Below are positions 10,632 through 19,544 of a stretch of DNA of 64,000 nt, piece by piece. Every line of letters starts with the position of its first letter. Position 1 is the stretch's first letter. The notes below the pieces were generated by a model that saw nothing but the letters and a program-made list of their open reading frames with translations, ran no database searches and was not told the origin of the DNA. Made by a program: the position numbers and the translations under genes. The stretch is from positions 7,316,001 to 7,380,000 of the forward strand of contig NZ_CP035913.1 in NCBI RefSeq assembly GCF_004209755.1. The letters are read 5' to 3'. The stretch is from Pseudoduganella lutea. Lineage in GTDB: Bacteria; Pseudomonadota; Gammaproteobacteria; Burkholderiales; Burkholderiaceae_D.

Positions 10632-12274
10632 GCCGCCATCTGGACGTTATTCCGGCCGCGGCGTTTCGCCACATACAGTGCCGCGTCGGCAGCGCGGACC
10701 AGGGCATCGCCGTCCAGCCCGAAGTTCGGATGGCTGGCAACGCCGAACGATGCGGTGACTTGCGGGATTTCACGCCCGCCGTGCTCGATCCGGACGGACT
10801 CGATCGCCCGGCGGATCATCTCTGCCCGCTCCATCGCCATGCCTTGGGCACAGTCGGGCAATACCACGATCATCTCCTCGCCGCCGTACCGGCAAACGAT
10901 GTCCGCCTTGCGCACTGCCGCTTTCGTGGCCGCGGCGACCGCCTTCAGGACCACGTCGCCCGCGTCATGGCCGAAGGTGTCGTTCAGCCGCTTGAAGTGG
11001 TCGACATCGAACATGATCACGGAAAGGGGCGCCCGGTTTCGCACGCTGCGCGCGAGCTCGCGCTTCAAGGACTCTTCGAGGAACCTGCGGTTGTACAGGT
11101 CGGTCAGCGGATCGATGATCGACTGCTCGCGCAGGGCTTCGCGCAGGCGCACGTTGGACAACGCCAGCGAGACCTGTTCCGCCAGCACGGTGACCAGTTC
11201 GCGGTGCAGCGCAAAATTCCTGTCCGGCAGCTGGTCCACCTTCACCGACATCAATCCCAGTACCGCGCCCTGCGTCACCATCGGGATGCAAAGGTGGTGC
11301 CTGTGCGGGTCGCCTTGCAGATGGTGGCAGCACAGGTCGGTCTCGACGTGGTGATCATGCGCCCGGCCGAAACGAAGCGCCCAGCAGTCTTCCGATGCGA
11401 TGGCTGAACGTGCCGCATCGGCGCCCCAGCTTGCCAGGGGTTCCAGCACGTCATTCGCGTCACGGTAAAGATAGACCGTTCCGGACACGTTCGGCAGCAA
11501 AGCCGTCAGGCATGGCGTGAGGACAGCCGACGTGTCATCGAGCGTCCGTATCGAGTCGAGTGCCTGCAGCAGGCGGGCACTGCCCGACATCATGGCATTG
11601 CGCGTTTCCGCCAGCGCAATCGCTTCTTTCAGCTGATCCGCGGCGTGCGCACGATCCCTGAACAGCCGCCGGACATTGAAAGCTGCGGTGCCGAGCAGCA
11701 GGGCATTGAACAGTCCGGCGAAGGCGCTGAAATAGGCCACCTGTGCCGACCCGTCAATCAGGGTTTTCCTTGCGCGATCGCGCCGTTCCGCCATCAGCGT
11801 GATCTGCTTGCCGATGAGACCTCTCAGTTTGTCCATCTGCGCCTTGCCGAGCGCAGTCGATGCATACAGGCTATCGGGTGCCGCGCCAAAGTTCTTGCGT
11901 GCAGCAATGCTGTCGGCGGCGTTCGCCAACTTGGCATCCGTCAGCTCGGTGATCTGGCGAATCGCGTCGCGCTCCTGGGCATCCAGTGCGCCCTTCATGA
12001 GCTCGCGCTTCAGCGAAGGAATTTCCAGGACGGCCGCCGTGTAGGGCTCGAGAAAGACATCCAGGCCGCTCAGTGCAAATCCCCTCTGCCCGGACTCGAC
12101 GTCCCGCAACATGCCGAGCAGGTCGGTGTACGCGGTCTGGCGGTCTGCCGCAAGCTTGAGTTGCGGTACGCCTTCGCTGACGCGACTGTTGATGAAAAAC
12201 GGAATGGCAGCAACGAGGATGGAAACCACGACTGCGATGATGGCGATACTACGAGCACGTGCTTCAGCCGGCAT
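10628..12274 (-). CDS. Membrane CHASE3-GAF-GGDEF diguanylate cyclase
   Basis: 548 residues. The order is: N-terminal membrane helix (about 10-30), periplasmic CHASE3-like helical domain (LLGMLRDVESGQRGFALSG), second membrane helix (about 190-210), a GAF-like region (about 240-370) and a GGDEF domain (IDPLTDLYNRRF, FDVDHFKRLNDTFGHDAGD, RYGGEEM). The catalytic GGEEM motif is intact and the inhibitory I-site RKAD lies five residues before it, so product feedback is expected. It makes cyclic di-GMP, the opposite activity to the EAL protein at the window start. Its stop overlaps the end of the dehydrogenase remnant on the other strand. Confidence 0.92.
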   Translation of the reverse strand: MPAEARARSIAIIAVVVSILVAAIPFFINSRVSEGVPQLKLAADRQTAYTDLLGMLRDVESGQRGFALSGLDVFLEPYTAAVLEIPSLKRELMKGALDAQERDAIRQITELTDAKLANAADSIAARKNFGAAPDSLYASTALGKAQMDKLRGLIGKQITLMAERRDRARKTLIDGSAQVAYFSAFAGLFNALLLGTAAFNVRRLFRDRAHAADQLKEAIALAETRNAMMSGSARLLQALDSIRTLDDTSAVLTPCLTALLPNVSGTVYLYRDANDVLEPLASWGADAARSAIASEDCWALRFGRAHDHHVETDLCCHHLQGDPHRHHLCIPMVTQGAVLGLMSVKVDQLPDRNFALHRELVTVLAEQVSLALSNVRLREALREQSIIDPLTDLYNRRFLEESLKRELARSVRNRAPLSVIMFDVDHFKRLNDTFGHDAGDVVLKAVAAATKAAVRKADIVCRYGGEEMIVVLPDCAQGMAMERAEMIRRAIESVRIEHGGREIPQVTASFGVASHPNFGLDGDALVRAADAALYVAKRRGRNNVQMAA

Positions 12275-12406
12275 AACAAATCTTCATGACTAGGGAGGGC
12301 GGGCCTAGTGTCAAGGAAACTGCGGGGGCAAGGCAGGTCCTGGAATGTAACACGATAAAGGGAAACTATCACAGTGATAGCGTTCTGCCAGGCCTCGTTC
12401 GTTGCA

Positions 12407-12760
12407 CTATAGTAACAAACTTGATGGCACCGTGTTGGCCGACACGGCGTTTTCGAGATTCGTGTACACCGTCACGGCGTAGCGGCCAGCCGGCAGCAGG
12501 CCGCTTTCCACCTGGCCCGCAGTGTCGTGCGCATGGTCTGTCGGCATGCCGAGCTCCACATCCATCCGTTCCGGCATGTCGATGACATGGAAGCGCAGGA
12601 ATGGCTCGCCCGACGGGCGCACGTGGTGGGCGTCCAACCACCCGGCCACCGCCGCCGTCATCGCGGGGATCTCGCGATCGAAATCGCGCATGGCCATGAC
12701 CTTTCGCGTCCCCACATAGGGTTGCTCGCGCCGCACCTCCAACGTGGGTTCATTGCCCAT
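12407..12760 (-). CDS. GyrI-like/AraC effector-binding-fold protein, shortened
   Basis: 117 residues. The opening (MGNEPTLEVRREQPYVGTR) and the blocks FLRFHVIDMPERMDVELGMP and LLPAGRYAVTVYT match the first two thirds of GyrI-like small-molecule-binding domains, usually about 150-160 residues. The last 18 residues do not continue the family pattern, so the gene looks truncated and may be non-functional. It stands alone between the cyclase and permease genes on the same strand. Confidence 0.65.
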   Translation of the reverse strand: MGNEPTLEVRREQPYVGTRKVMAMRDFDREIPAMTAAVAGWLDAHHVRPSGEPFLRFHVIDMPERMDVELGMPTDHAHDTAGQVESGLLPAGRYAVTVYTNLENAVSANTVPSSLLL

Positions 12761-12969
12761 ATCCGCCCCATTCAGCCGCCGGCGCGGCAGGCCCGCCAGA
12801 TGACGTCGAGCCGGCTCGTTCGCATTGATCCGCTATAGGGCGAAGTATTTGGCGTTACAACGCAAACTTGCCCTGCGGCGTGAACGATACGGGACGCATT
12901 TTTTGGATCAGCCAAGCCTGTCTGCCACGACTGTCAGCGGGCCGCAGGCTTGCGACCGGCGCGTGGCTT

Positions 12970-15501
12970 CTACACTCGGAGCGCCGCTGCCGGCGCGGCG
13001 CGCGTGGCCAGCCAGGCGTGGCGGGCCGCGGCGACCAGTGCCACGGCCACCGTGGCAGCCACCGCGCACGGCAGCGCCCACTGCCCGGCCGGCGCGCGCT
13101 CCACGTAGCCGGCAAGGTAGCGTTCGATGACCAGCGCGGCGACGGGCAAGCCGGCAACGGCGCCCAGCACGGCCAGCGTGCCCGTTTCGCGCAGCACCAG
13201 CAGCCCGACGGCGCTGCCGGGCGCGCCGTGCAGCTTGCGCAGCACGATTTCCTTCGCGCGCCGCTGCACGGTATGGGCCGACAGCGCATAGCAGCCGGCG
13301 GCGGAAAACGCCAGCGCCACGCCGGCCGCGATCGCGAGCAGGCGGGCCAGGCGTGCATCGTCGGCATAGTTCCGTTCCAGCACGGCACCGGCGGGGGCGA
13401 TGCGCGGCAGCGCGTCCGGGAACCAGCGCGGCCACAGCTGGCGCACCAGGGCATCGACCCGCGCCGCGGGCAATGCCGAGCGCACCGTCAGCGTGGCGCC
13501 GCCGGTCGACAGTTCAAAGGCGATGGGGCGCGGCGGCTCGCGCAGCGACTGGAAGCGCAGCGGCGGCGCGATGCCGATCACGCTACGCGGCGATACCTTG
13601 CCGTCCCAGTCGCGGAACAGCACTGTCTGGCCCACCGCCTGCGCCGGGTCCGTGAAGCCCAGCGTGCGCGCGGCCACTTCGTTCAGCACCAGCGGATGCG
13701 GATCGTCGTCGCGGTCCAGGCGCGGATCGAACAGCCGGCCGGCGCGGGCGCGAATGTTGTACAGCGTGAAGAAGTTCGCGCCCACCCAGCGCACCTCGAG
13801 CGTCATGCCCTGCCCGCCCGGCTTCTGGTAGCTGCGGCCGAGCGTGTCTTCGCTGCGGCCCACCGCGTCCAGCGACACGGCCACGCCGTCGATGCCGGGC
13901 TGCGCCGCGATCGCCGCCATGAACCCGCGCGCCTTGTCGGAAAAGCGTACCTGCTCGGGCACGTCGACCAGCGTCAGCGGCCGCGGGTCGAAGCCTGGGG
14001 CGGCCTGCGCCGCGTAGCGTGCCTGCCAGGCGATCGCCAGCGCCACGCCGGCCACGCCCATCGCCACGGCCAGCTGCAATACCGTCAGCACCCGGCGGGC
14101 CCGCGCGGCGCCGCGCGATTCCGTGTCGGGCTTGCCGGACAAGGCCCGGTCGGGACGCACGCGCAAGGCCAGCCAGGCCGGGTACGCGGCGGCGGCGCAG
14201 CCGAGTGCGATGCCGGTGGCCACCACCCCCGCCACATGGGCGGCCCCGAACATGGCGGACAGGTCGCGCCCCGCCAGCGCGGCGAATGCGGGCTGGGCGA
14301 GCCATGCCAGCAGCAGGCCTATGGTGGTGGCGGCCAGCGCCACCGTCAACGCTTCAGCCACGCACTGGGCGGCGATGTCGCGCGCCCGGGCGCCGAGCAC
14401 CTTGCGAACGGCCAGTTCACGCTGCCGGCGCAACACGCGCACGGCAGCCAGGTTCACGTAGTTGGCGCCGGCCAGCGCGAGGATCAGCAGCGCCACCGCG
14501 CCCAGTCCGGCCACCAGCACCGGATTGACGCGCTCGCCGGCGCTCCACAGGAAGTTGCTGCCCAGTTCATGGTCGAAATAGGCGCTGCGCAGCGGCGCCA
14601 GTCCCAGCTCCAGCGGCTTGCGGCCCGCCAACCTGGCGATCACGTCCGGCGCATGGCGCTGCGTGCCGGGCAGGCGCTCGACGGCGGCCTGCAGCGCGGC
14701 GGCGATCGCCTCCGGCGATGCGTCGGGCGCGAGGCGCAGCAGCACCTTGCCGGGCCAGCCCTGCGCCCCGGTCAGCATCTCTTCACGGATTGCCGGCTCC
14801 ACGATGGCGCTGGCCACGCCCGTCAGCGCATCGAAGGGCAACGTGGTCGGTCCGGCCTGCGGCACCAGCACCGCCGCCACACGCAGCACCCGCCCCTCCG
14901 CCCGGAGGGTGCGGCCCACGGCATCGGCCGTGCCGAACAGGCGCAGCGCCGTGGCACGGGTCAGCACGATGCCATCGGGGCGCGCCAACGCCGCTTCCAC
15001 GTCGCCGTCGATGGCGCGCAGGCCCATCATGTCGGCAAACCCGGGCAGCACCGTCAATCCCTGCACCGGTACGAGCCGGCCGCCGGCGCGGACGGTCAAG
15101 CCTTTCATTTCGGGCCGCAAGGGCACAAGCACGGTGGCGCCGGCCACGCCGGGCAGTGCCGCCGCCGCGCGTGCCAGTGCCATCGGCGCCTGGTCGAACC
15201 AGGGCGCCTGGGCGGCGGTATTGTCGCGCTGCCTGACGAGATACAAGCCTTCGGGCAGGTGGGCGTTGACGCCCAGCGCATGGCCCACAAATCCGCTCAG
15301 CAGCGTAAACACGGCAAGACCGAGCGCGAGGGCGCTGGTGGCGAGCAGCGTTTGCCACCGCGCCGCGGCCAGCGCACGCCAGGCAGTGCGCAGGATCAGG
15401 AAATCGACGCGCCTGCGGAAGTGGGGCCCGACTCGTGAACCTGGTCGTGAACTATCGTGGGCGCTCATCGGCCGTGCCCCGGGTCGGTTGCAGTCATCCA
15501 T
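12970..15501 (-). CDS. ABC transporter permease, MacB/FtsX type
   Basis: 843 residues with the full layout of this family: an N-terminal helix, a MacB-like periplasmic domain, three FtsX-type helices (about 325-440), a second helix and periplasmic domain, and three final helices with EIVLRKLHGAPGSAVGLLVL. Both FtsX motifs (RQRELAVRKVLGARARDI and the C-terminal one) are present. Such proteins couple a separate cytoplasmic ATPase to export of antimicrobial or lipoprotein-like cargo. No ATPase or two-component gene is next to it here, so its partners are elsewhere. A start at 15,468 is possible, since GGAGGA sits unusually close to the ATG at 15,501. Confidence 0.88.
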   Translation of the reverse strand: MDDCNRPGARPMSAHDSSRPGSRVGPHFRRRVDFLILRTAWRALAAARWQTLLATSALALGLAVFTLLSGFVGHALGVNAHLPEGLYLVRQRDNTAAQAPWFDQAPMALARAAAALPGVAGATVLVPLRPEMKGLTVRAGGRLVPVQGLTVLPGFADMMGLRAIDGDVEAALARPDGIVLTRATALRLFGTADAVGRTLRAEGRVLRVAAVLVPQAGPTTLPFDALTGVASAIVEPAIREEMLTGAQGWPGKVLLRLAPDASPEAIAAALQAAVERLPGTQRHAPDVIARLAGRKPLELGLAPLRSAYFDHELGSNFLWSAGERVNPVLVAGLGAVALLILALAGANYVNLAAVRVLRRQRELAVRKVLGARARDIAAQCVAEALTVALAATTIGLLLAWLAQPAFAALAGRDLSAMFGAAHVAGVVATGIALGCAAAAYPAWLALRVRPDRALSGKPDTESRGAARARRVLTVLQLAVAMGVAGVALAIAWQARYAAQAAPGFDPRPLTLVDVPEQVRFSDKARGFMAAIAAQPGIDGVAVSLDAVGRSEDTLGRSYQKPGGQGMTLEVRWVGANFFTLYNIRARAGRLFDPRLDRDDDPHPLVLNEVAARTLGFTDPAQAVGQTVLFRDWDGKVSPRSVIGIAPPLRFQSLREPPRPIAFELSTGGATLTVRSALPAARVDALVRQLWPRWFPDALPRIAPAGAVLERNYADDARLARLLAIAAGVALAFSAAGCYALSAHTVQRRAKEIVLRKLHGAPGSAVGLLVLRETGTLAVLGAVAGLPVAALVIERYLAGYVERAPAGQWALPCAVAATVAVALVAAARHAWLATRAAPAAALRV

Positions 15502-15679
15502 TCCTCCACTGTAGCAATGAAAGATGGGTTATGTGCAACTTGCGTGCCAGGGCCGATCTTGTGGTGGCGTGCCCGTTCGCGCGCGGCGCAGCGGATGCGG
15601 TCGCCCGGAAGCGGCCAGCCGCTGTCCGCTTCCGAACAGTTTCAGATGGTTCCCGATCGTTCCGAACAATGCCTGAACA

Positions 15680-15943
15680 TCAGCGGCAGTCGCGCCGCTG
15701 CAGCGCGCGCGCCACTTCGACGAGGATCGAGCGTGTCAGCGGCGCGTCGTGGTGTTCATCGCGGGTGGCTTCCGTCAGCAGGCGCGCCGCCGTGCGTGCA
15801 TTCTGCTCGGGCGACATGCCTCTCAGCACGCGCCCCACCAGTTCGCAGGCTTCCAGTACGGCGTCGACGTCCACCGTGTCCAGTCCGAGCTTGATATGCG
15901 GCGTGGCGCCGCTGGCGTGGTGTTTGTCCATGGTGTGCTTCAT
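15680..15943 (-). CDS. Hypothetical protein, 87 residues
   Basis: A soluble helical protein with no family I recognise. It contains VDAVLEACELVGRVLRGMSP and a charged C-terminus. The start at 15,943 is preceded by AGAGG at proper spacing; an upstream in-frame ATG at 16,006 would lengthen it by 21 residues. It lies directly downstream of the DUF4132 gene on the same strand and could be its operon partner. Confidence 0.6.
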   Translation of the reverse strand: MKHTMDKHHASGATPHIKLGLDTVDVDAVLEACELVGRVLRGMSPEQNARTAARLLTEATRDEHHDAPLTRSILVEVARALQRRDCR

Positions 15944-16030
15944 GGTGAGCCTCTTTGCGCCATTTAACCAAGGGTCGCACCGGCGTTGCGTCAGCACACT
16001 GCCCACGCGCGTGTCAGTCTACGCCGCATC

Positions 16031-18093
16031 CTATGGCGGGTTCAGCAGCACCCCCACGCTGTGGACCACCCGTTCCAGCAAGGCTTCGTCGTATGGCAGC
16101 CAGGGCACGGCAAGCAGGCGCTTGTCCCCCTTGCTCCCTTTGCCCACTTTGCCCTTTATCGGCGCCAGGTCCAGCTCGACCGGTGTGCCGTCGCGCACAA
16201 CGCGACCGGTGCGCAGGCTCACCTGCGCCCCCCCGCATGCACATGAAAACCTTCGATGGCCACGCTGCCGGCCGCGATCTGGGCGTGCAGCAGCCGTTGC
16301 AGCACTTGCCGGCGCAGGCCATCCACGCCGGCCTGGTCCACCAGCACGTCGAGGCGTTGCCAGTAGGGCTCGTTGCGCTCGTCCCGCTCCAGCGCCACCG
16401 CCGACACGCTGACCAGCAAGTCGGTGGCGCGGCATGCTTCCGACAGCACGCGCGGTGGCACATCGCGCACGGGTAACCGTTCGCGTCCGCGGTAAAACCC
16501 GATCGCGGCGCTCGTGACCGTGCCGCCACAACCGGGATACAACGACCAGCTGGTGTCGAACTTCACGCGGACATCGCCGAAACGCCGTGCGGGCGTGCCG
16601 TTATCGAGGATCCAGCCTTCGCGCCGCGCCAGGCCGAGCAGGCGCACGGCGGACAGTTCATAACCGGCGAACTGGCTGCATGCGTCCACGTCGTCCGGGC
16701 GCGGCAGATAGAATTCGCGAAACACCTGCCGCACGGGCTGTCGCAGTTCCCGTGCGACCAGCCGGGCGCGCCAGGCTTCGCGCTCGGCTTCGTCTGCCTC
16801 GACCGGGTGCCACAGCGTGACGGGCGCCTCGTCGGGCACGGCGACCGGGCGCCCCGCCGCGTCGACGGGTTCATCGCCATCGCCCAGCATGAACGCCGCG
16901 CCGGCAGTCCACACGAGCGTGCGCGCATTGTCGGCCATCACGTCGCCGGCCAGCAGCCGCGTGCGCCAATCGCGGTACGGCAGCGTGAAGGGCCGGCACA
17001 GGGCCGTGTCGAAGAAACTGGCCAGCAGCGCGCGCTGCTGCTTCGGCGGCAGGCCGATGTCGCCCAGGCGCAGCGCCACCTCGGGCCGCGCGGCCAGGCC
17101 CCGCTCGGCCGGCTTGACGTTGCGGGACAGTTTCTTCTCCAGGCCGGCATGGCGCACCACGCGCACTGCGTCGCGCAGGGCGGCCACGCTTTCCGGCGTG
17201 GGCACCGCTTCGATGGCCTGCCCCAGCGCGATCGTCACGGCCTGGGAAGGCGCCGTCTTCGCGGCAGTGGGCGCCACGCAAACGGCCGGCAACAGGCGGC
17301 CGATGGCATCGCCATACCATGGCGCATCGAGCGCCCCCGCCACGCGTGCCGCCAGGCCCAGCACCTCGGCATCTGCGGTGGTAAAGGCGCCGTCGGATTT
17401 GTAGGGGACGGCGCCATCCTGCACGCGCTGCGCCGCGTCGGCGGCCTCTTCGAGCGCATCGCGGGCAAATGCCACGTATGCCGGTTCCTCGGCCAGTGCT
17501 TCGGCGACCTCCAGCCAGCGGCGTGCCGCGACGTCGTCCCGGCTGTACTCGTTCGATGCCTGCAGTGCCAGCAGCGTGCGCCGGCCGACCTGTTTCAATG
17601 CGGCGTGTTCACGGGCGGGCAACGACGTGCCGAACGCGCCGCTGACCATCAGGTCGAGCAGCGCGAGCTTGTCGTGCGCGCCGGTCAGGGACAACGATGC
17701 CAGCAGGCTGCGGCGCCCGGAGACCCAGCGCGCCTCGTCGGGCAGCAACGGTTGCAGTGCCTCGACCAGCTCCTCCGACGGCGGGCCGGCAAGGCAGGCA
17801 AGCGATTGGGCCAGGCTGAAACCCCACCCGCCGCAATTGGCGGCCGCGCGCAGTGTGGCGGCCAGCGTGGCGCTGTCCAGCTCGGGCGCGATGCCGGATT
17901 GCGCCACCTGCCTGAACACCTCGTCGGCCAGCGGTCGCAGCATCTTGTCGCGCCGCGCCGCATGCAGCAAGGGCCAGATGCTGCCCAGTTCCTGCGGGGT
18001 GATGCCGGCGATATCGATCGTGGGTCCGGTAAAGCGGACATGGTCGGGGGCGGGCCCGGACAGGCGGGCGCGCAATTGCTCAACAGTCGTCAT
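16031..18093 (-). CDS. DUF4132 (MolR/YehI-like) protein, frameshifted near its end as read
   Basis: About 687 residues when repaired. The centre carries the DUF4132 pattern (ARELRQPVRQVFREFYLPRP, then SRFAG-like SQFAGYELSAVRLLGLARREGW), and the end should read AQVSLRTGRVV ... AVPWLPYDEALLERVVHSVG. As read, the frame closes at HVHAGGRR because the G run (C run 16,228-16,234 on this strand) has seven bases; eight would join both parts. The family has no firmly established biochemical role. GTG 18,105 is an alternative start. No clear ribosome-binding site is visible for either. Confidence 0.82.
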
Positions 18094-18175
18094 GGGCGGC
18101 GGCACGATGAAATAAAAACAACATCATACCGTCACGGGCACGCCGATCCAAGCCGCCGGGATCAGGGCACGAAGG

Positions 18176-19024
18176 TCAGGGGACTACGCGGGCCTCCCCG
18201 GCGTAGCAGGTGAAGCGGTCACCGCGGGCAAACGCCACCAGCACGAGCCCGGCGCCGGCGGCCATGCGCACGGCCGCCGCCGTGGGCGCCGAGACACCGA
18301 CGATGCCCACGGCCCCCGCCATCGCCGCCTTCTGCACCATTTCCACGCTGACGCGGCTCGTGACCAGGACGAAGCCGTCACCCGTGCGCAAGGACGGCTC
18401 GCGGGCCAGCGCGCCGGCCACCTTGTCGAGCGCGTTGTGGCGCCCCACATCTTCGCGCACAACGGCGAGGTGGCCGGTCATGTCGCACCAGGCCGCCGCG
18501 TGCGTGGCCCCGGTGAGCCCGTTGAGCGCCTGGCGCCCCGGCAGCGCGGCCAGCGCGGCGCGCACCGCCTGCCCCGTGAGGACCGCCTCTCGCGGTGCCT
18601 GGGGCAGCGTGCGGTACACCTGGTCGAGACTGTCCACGCCGCACAGGCCGCAGCCGGTGCGGCCGGCCAGCGAGCGGCGGCGCTCCTTCAGCGCGACGAA
18701 CGCCCGGCTGGCGATCTCCAGCTGCACGGCCACGCCGGCCGGCCCCGCTTCGATATCGATGCCGTAGCATTCGCCGGGGTGGTCGATCAGCGCCTCCGTC
18801 AGCGAAAAGCCGAGCGCGAAGTCTTCCAGGTCGAGCGGCGTGGCCATCATCACCGCATGCGAGATGCCGTTGTAGACGAGCGCCACCGGCACCTCGTCGG
18901 CCAGCACATCCTCCGCCCGCGCCGCACTGCCCTCCTTCACGCGCAGCACATCGCGCCGCGCCGTGGCGGGAGGCGGCTCCTGCCCGAAAGCGGTGGGACA
19001 GGCGATAGAGGATTCGTCGACCAT
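18176..19024 (-). CDS. fdhD: FdhD sulfurtransferase for formate dehydrogenase maturation
   Basis: 282 residues. FdhD passes sulfur from the IscS desulfurase to the molybdenum cofactor and is needed for active formate dehydrogenases. The CGLCG motif (TGCGLCGVDS) supplies the two mobile-loop cysteines. GATHAAAWCD, VREDVGRHNALDK and VLVTSRVSVEMVQKAAMAG are family blocks. The start at 19,024 was chosen because AAGGAG precedes it and the reading upstream is atypical. It is divergent from the formate dehydrogenase gene now found at 63,125. Before phage insertion the two would have shared one intergenic region of about 400 bp. Confidence 0.95.
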   Translation of the reverse strand: MVDESSIACPTAFGQEPPPATARRDVLRVKEGSAARAEDVLADEVPVALVYNGISHAVMMATPLDLEDFALGFSLTEALIDHPGECYGIDIEAGPAGVAVQLEIASRAFVALKERRRSLAGRTGCGLCGVDSLDQVYRTLPQAPREAVLTGQAVRAALAALPGRQALNGLTGATHAAAWCDMTGHLAVVREDVGRHNALDKVAGALAREPSLRTGDGFVLVTSRVSVEMVQKAAMAGAVGIVGVSAPTAAAVRMAAGAGLVLVAFARGDRFTCYAGEARVVP

Positions 19025-19120
19025 GGCAATGCGCTCCTTCAGATGAGGCGGACATGATGCCACAGGCATCGGCGACCCGCCGGACCATCACCTGCATAAA
19101 GCGATGCCGAAAAGTTTCCT

Positions 19121-19185
19121 GAAACCGGGGTCTGACCCCGAATTTAGGAAACATTTCCTAAAACTGGGGTCTGACCCCGGTTTTA
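19121..19185. repeat. Nested inverted repeat with two GGGGTCTGACCCC motifs
   Basis: Two GGGGTCTGACCCC copies (about 19,127-19,139 and 19,166-19,178) flank a perfect hairpin TTTAGGAAA-CA-TTTCCTAAA (19,143-19,162), making a roughly 60-bp nested palindrome just upstream of fdhD. The same core lies at 706 and 797. It looks like a REP/MITE-type chromosomal element. Confidence 0.6.
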
Positions 19186-19231
19186 AGCAATAGTCACACG
19201 TGGGCTGAATGATGATGAGATTCCGCGGGAC

Positions 19232-19250
19232 GATAATGAGAATTATTCTC
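19232..19250. promoter_or_regulatory. Fur-box-like site
   Basis: GATAATGAGAATTATTCTC matches 16 of 19 positions of the Fur consensus GATAATGATAATCATTATC. It lies in the AT-rich region between fdhD and the left prophage end. The motif is seen; iron control is an inference. Confidence 0.5.
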
Positions 19251-19268
19251 AATTTATTTCCTGATCTT

Positions 19269-19282
19269 TTGAATAAGATCAA
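19269..19282. promoter_or_regulatory. FNR/ANR-like site, probably of the fdn promoter
   Basis: TTGAATAAGATCAA matches the FNR consensus TTGAT-N4-ATCAA at 9 of 10 defined positions. It lies 215-260 bp upstream of fdhD on its divergent side. In other bacteria anaerobic formate dehydrogenase-N is activated by FNR, so this was probably the fdn promoter before the phage separated it from fdnG. A TGATAA near 19,312 could be the -10. Confidence 0.55.
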
Positions 19283-19408
19283 GCGGTTCCGTCAAAGATT
19301 TTGTCGTTTTTTGATAAGGGATAACACGTAGTTCAGCGTTCCACCCCTTGTTCGATTGAGTTTCGCTGCGAAAATACTTTCTTCGCGGTGATAACATTCA
19401 TTGGCGAA

Positions 19409-19428
19409 AGAAATAAACTCCTTACAGA
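19409..19428. other. Candidate attL core
   Basis: AGAAATAAACTCCTTACAGA matches AGAAATATCTCCTTACAGA at 63,098-63,116 except for an AA/T difference, with 11 identical bases (CTCCTTACAGA). The left side is AT-rich host leader, the right side leads into the integrase. In the right copy the repeat runs into the fdnG ribosome-binding site, as expected for insertion immediately before that gene. Confidence 0.55.
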
Positions 19429-19494
19429 TGAGCAGGTAGCCAACCCTTAACTATCTGATTATAAAGGAGTATCCACACTTTCCGGCCTCGAAAA

Positions 19495-19516
19495 CGTGGT
19501 AGAAGTGTGGTAGAGT
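19495..19516 (+). promoter_or_regulatory. Two GTGGTAGA repeats before the integrase (candidate arm sites)
   Basis: CGTGGTAGAA and GTGTGGTAGAGT are adjacent direct copies. GTGTGGTAGAGT recurs exactly at 63,018-63,029, CGTGGTAGAA at 63,092-63,101, GTGTGGTA near 63,006, and its reverse complement TACCACAC at 20,871-20,878. The copies I found lie at the two prophage ends, as integrase or excisionase arm sites would. Confidence 0.45.
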
Positions 19517-19544
19517 GATGAAAATTTCTTCCGGCATTCTCACC

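Noticed and set aside
12868..15438. 856-codon open frame on the plus strand
   Set aside because: It is the antisense shadow of the GC-rich ABC permease gene; its composition is Gln/His/Arg-rich and it has no domain.
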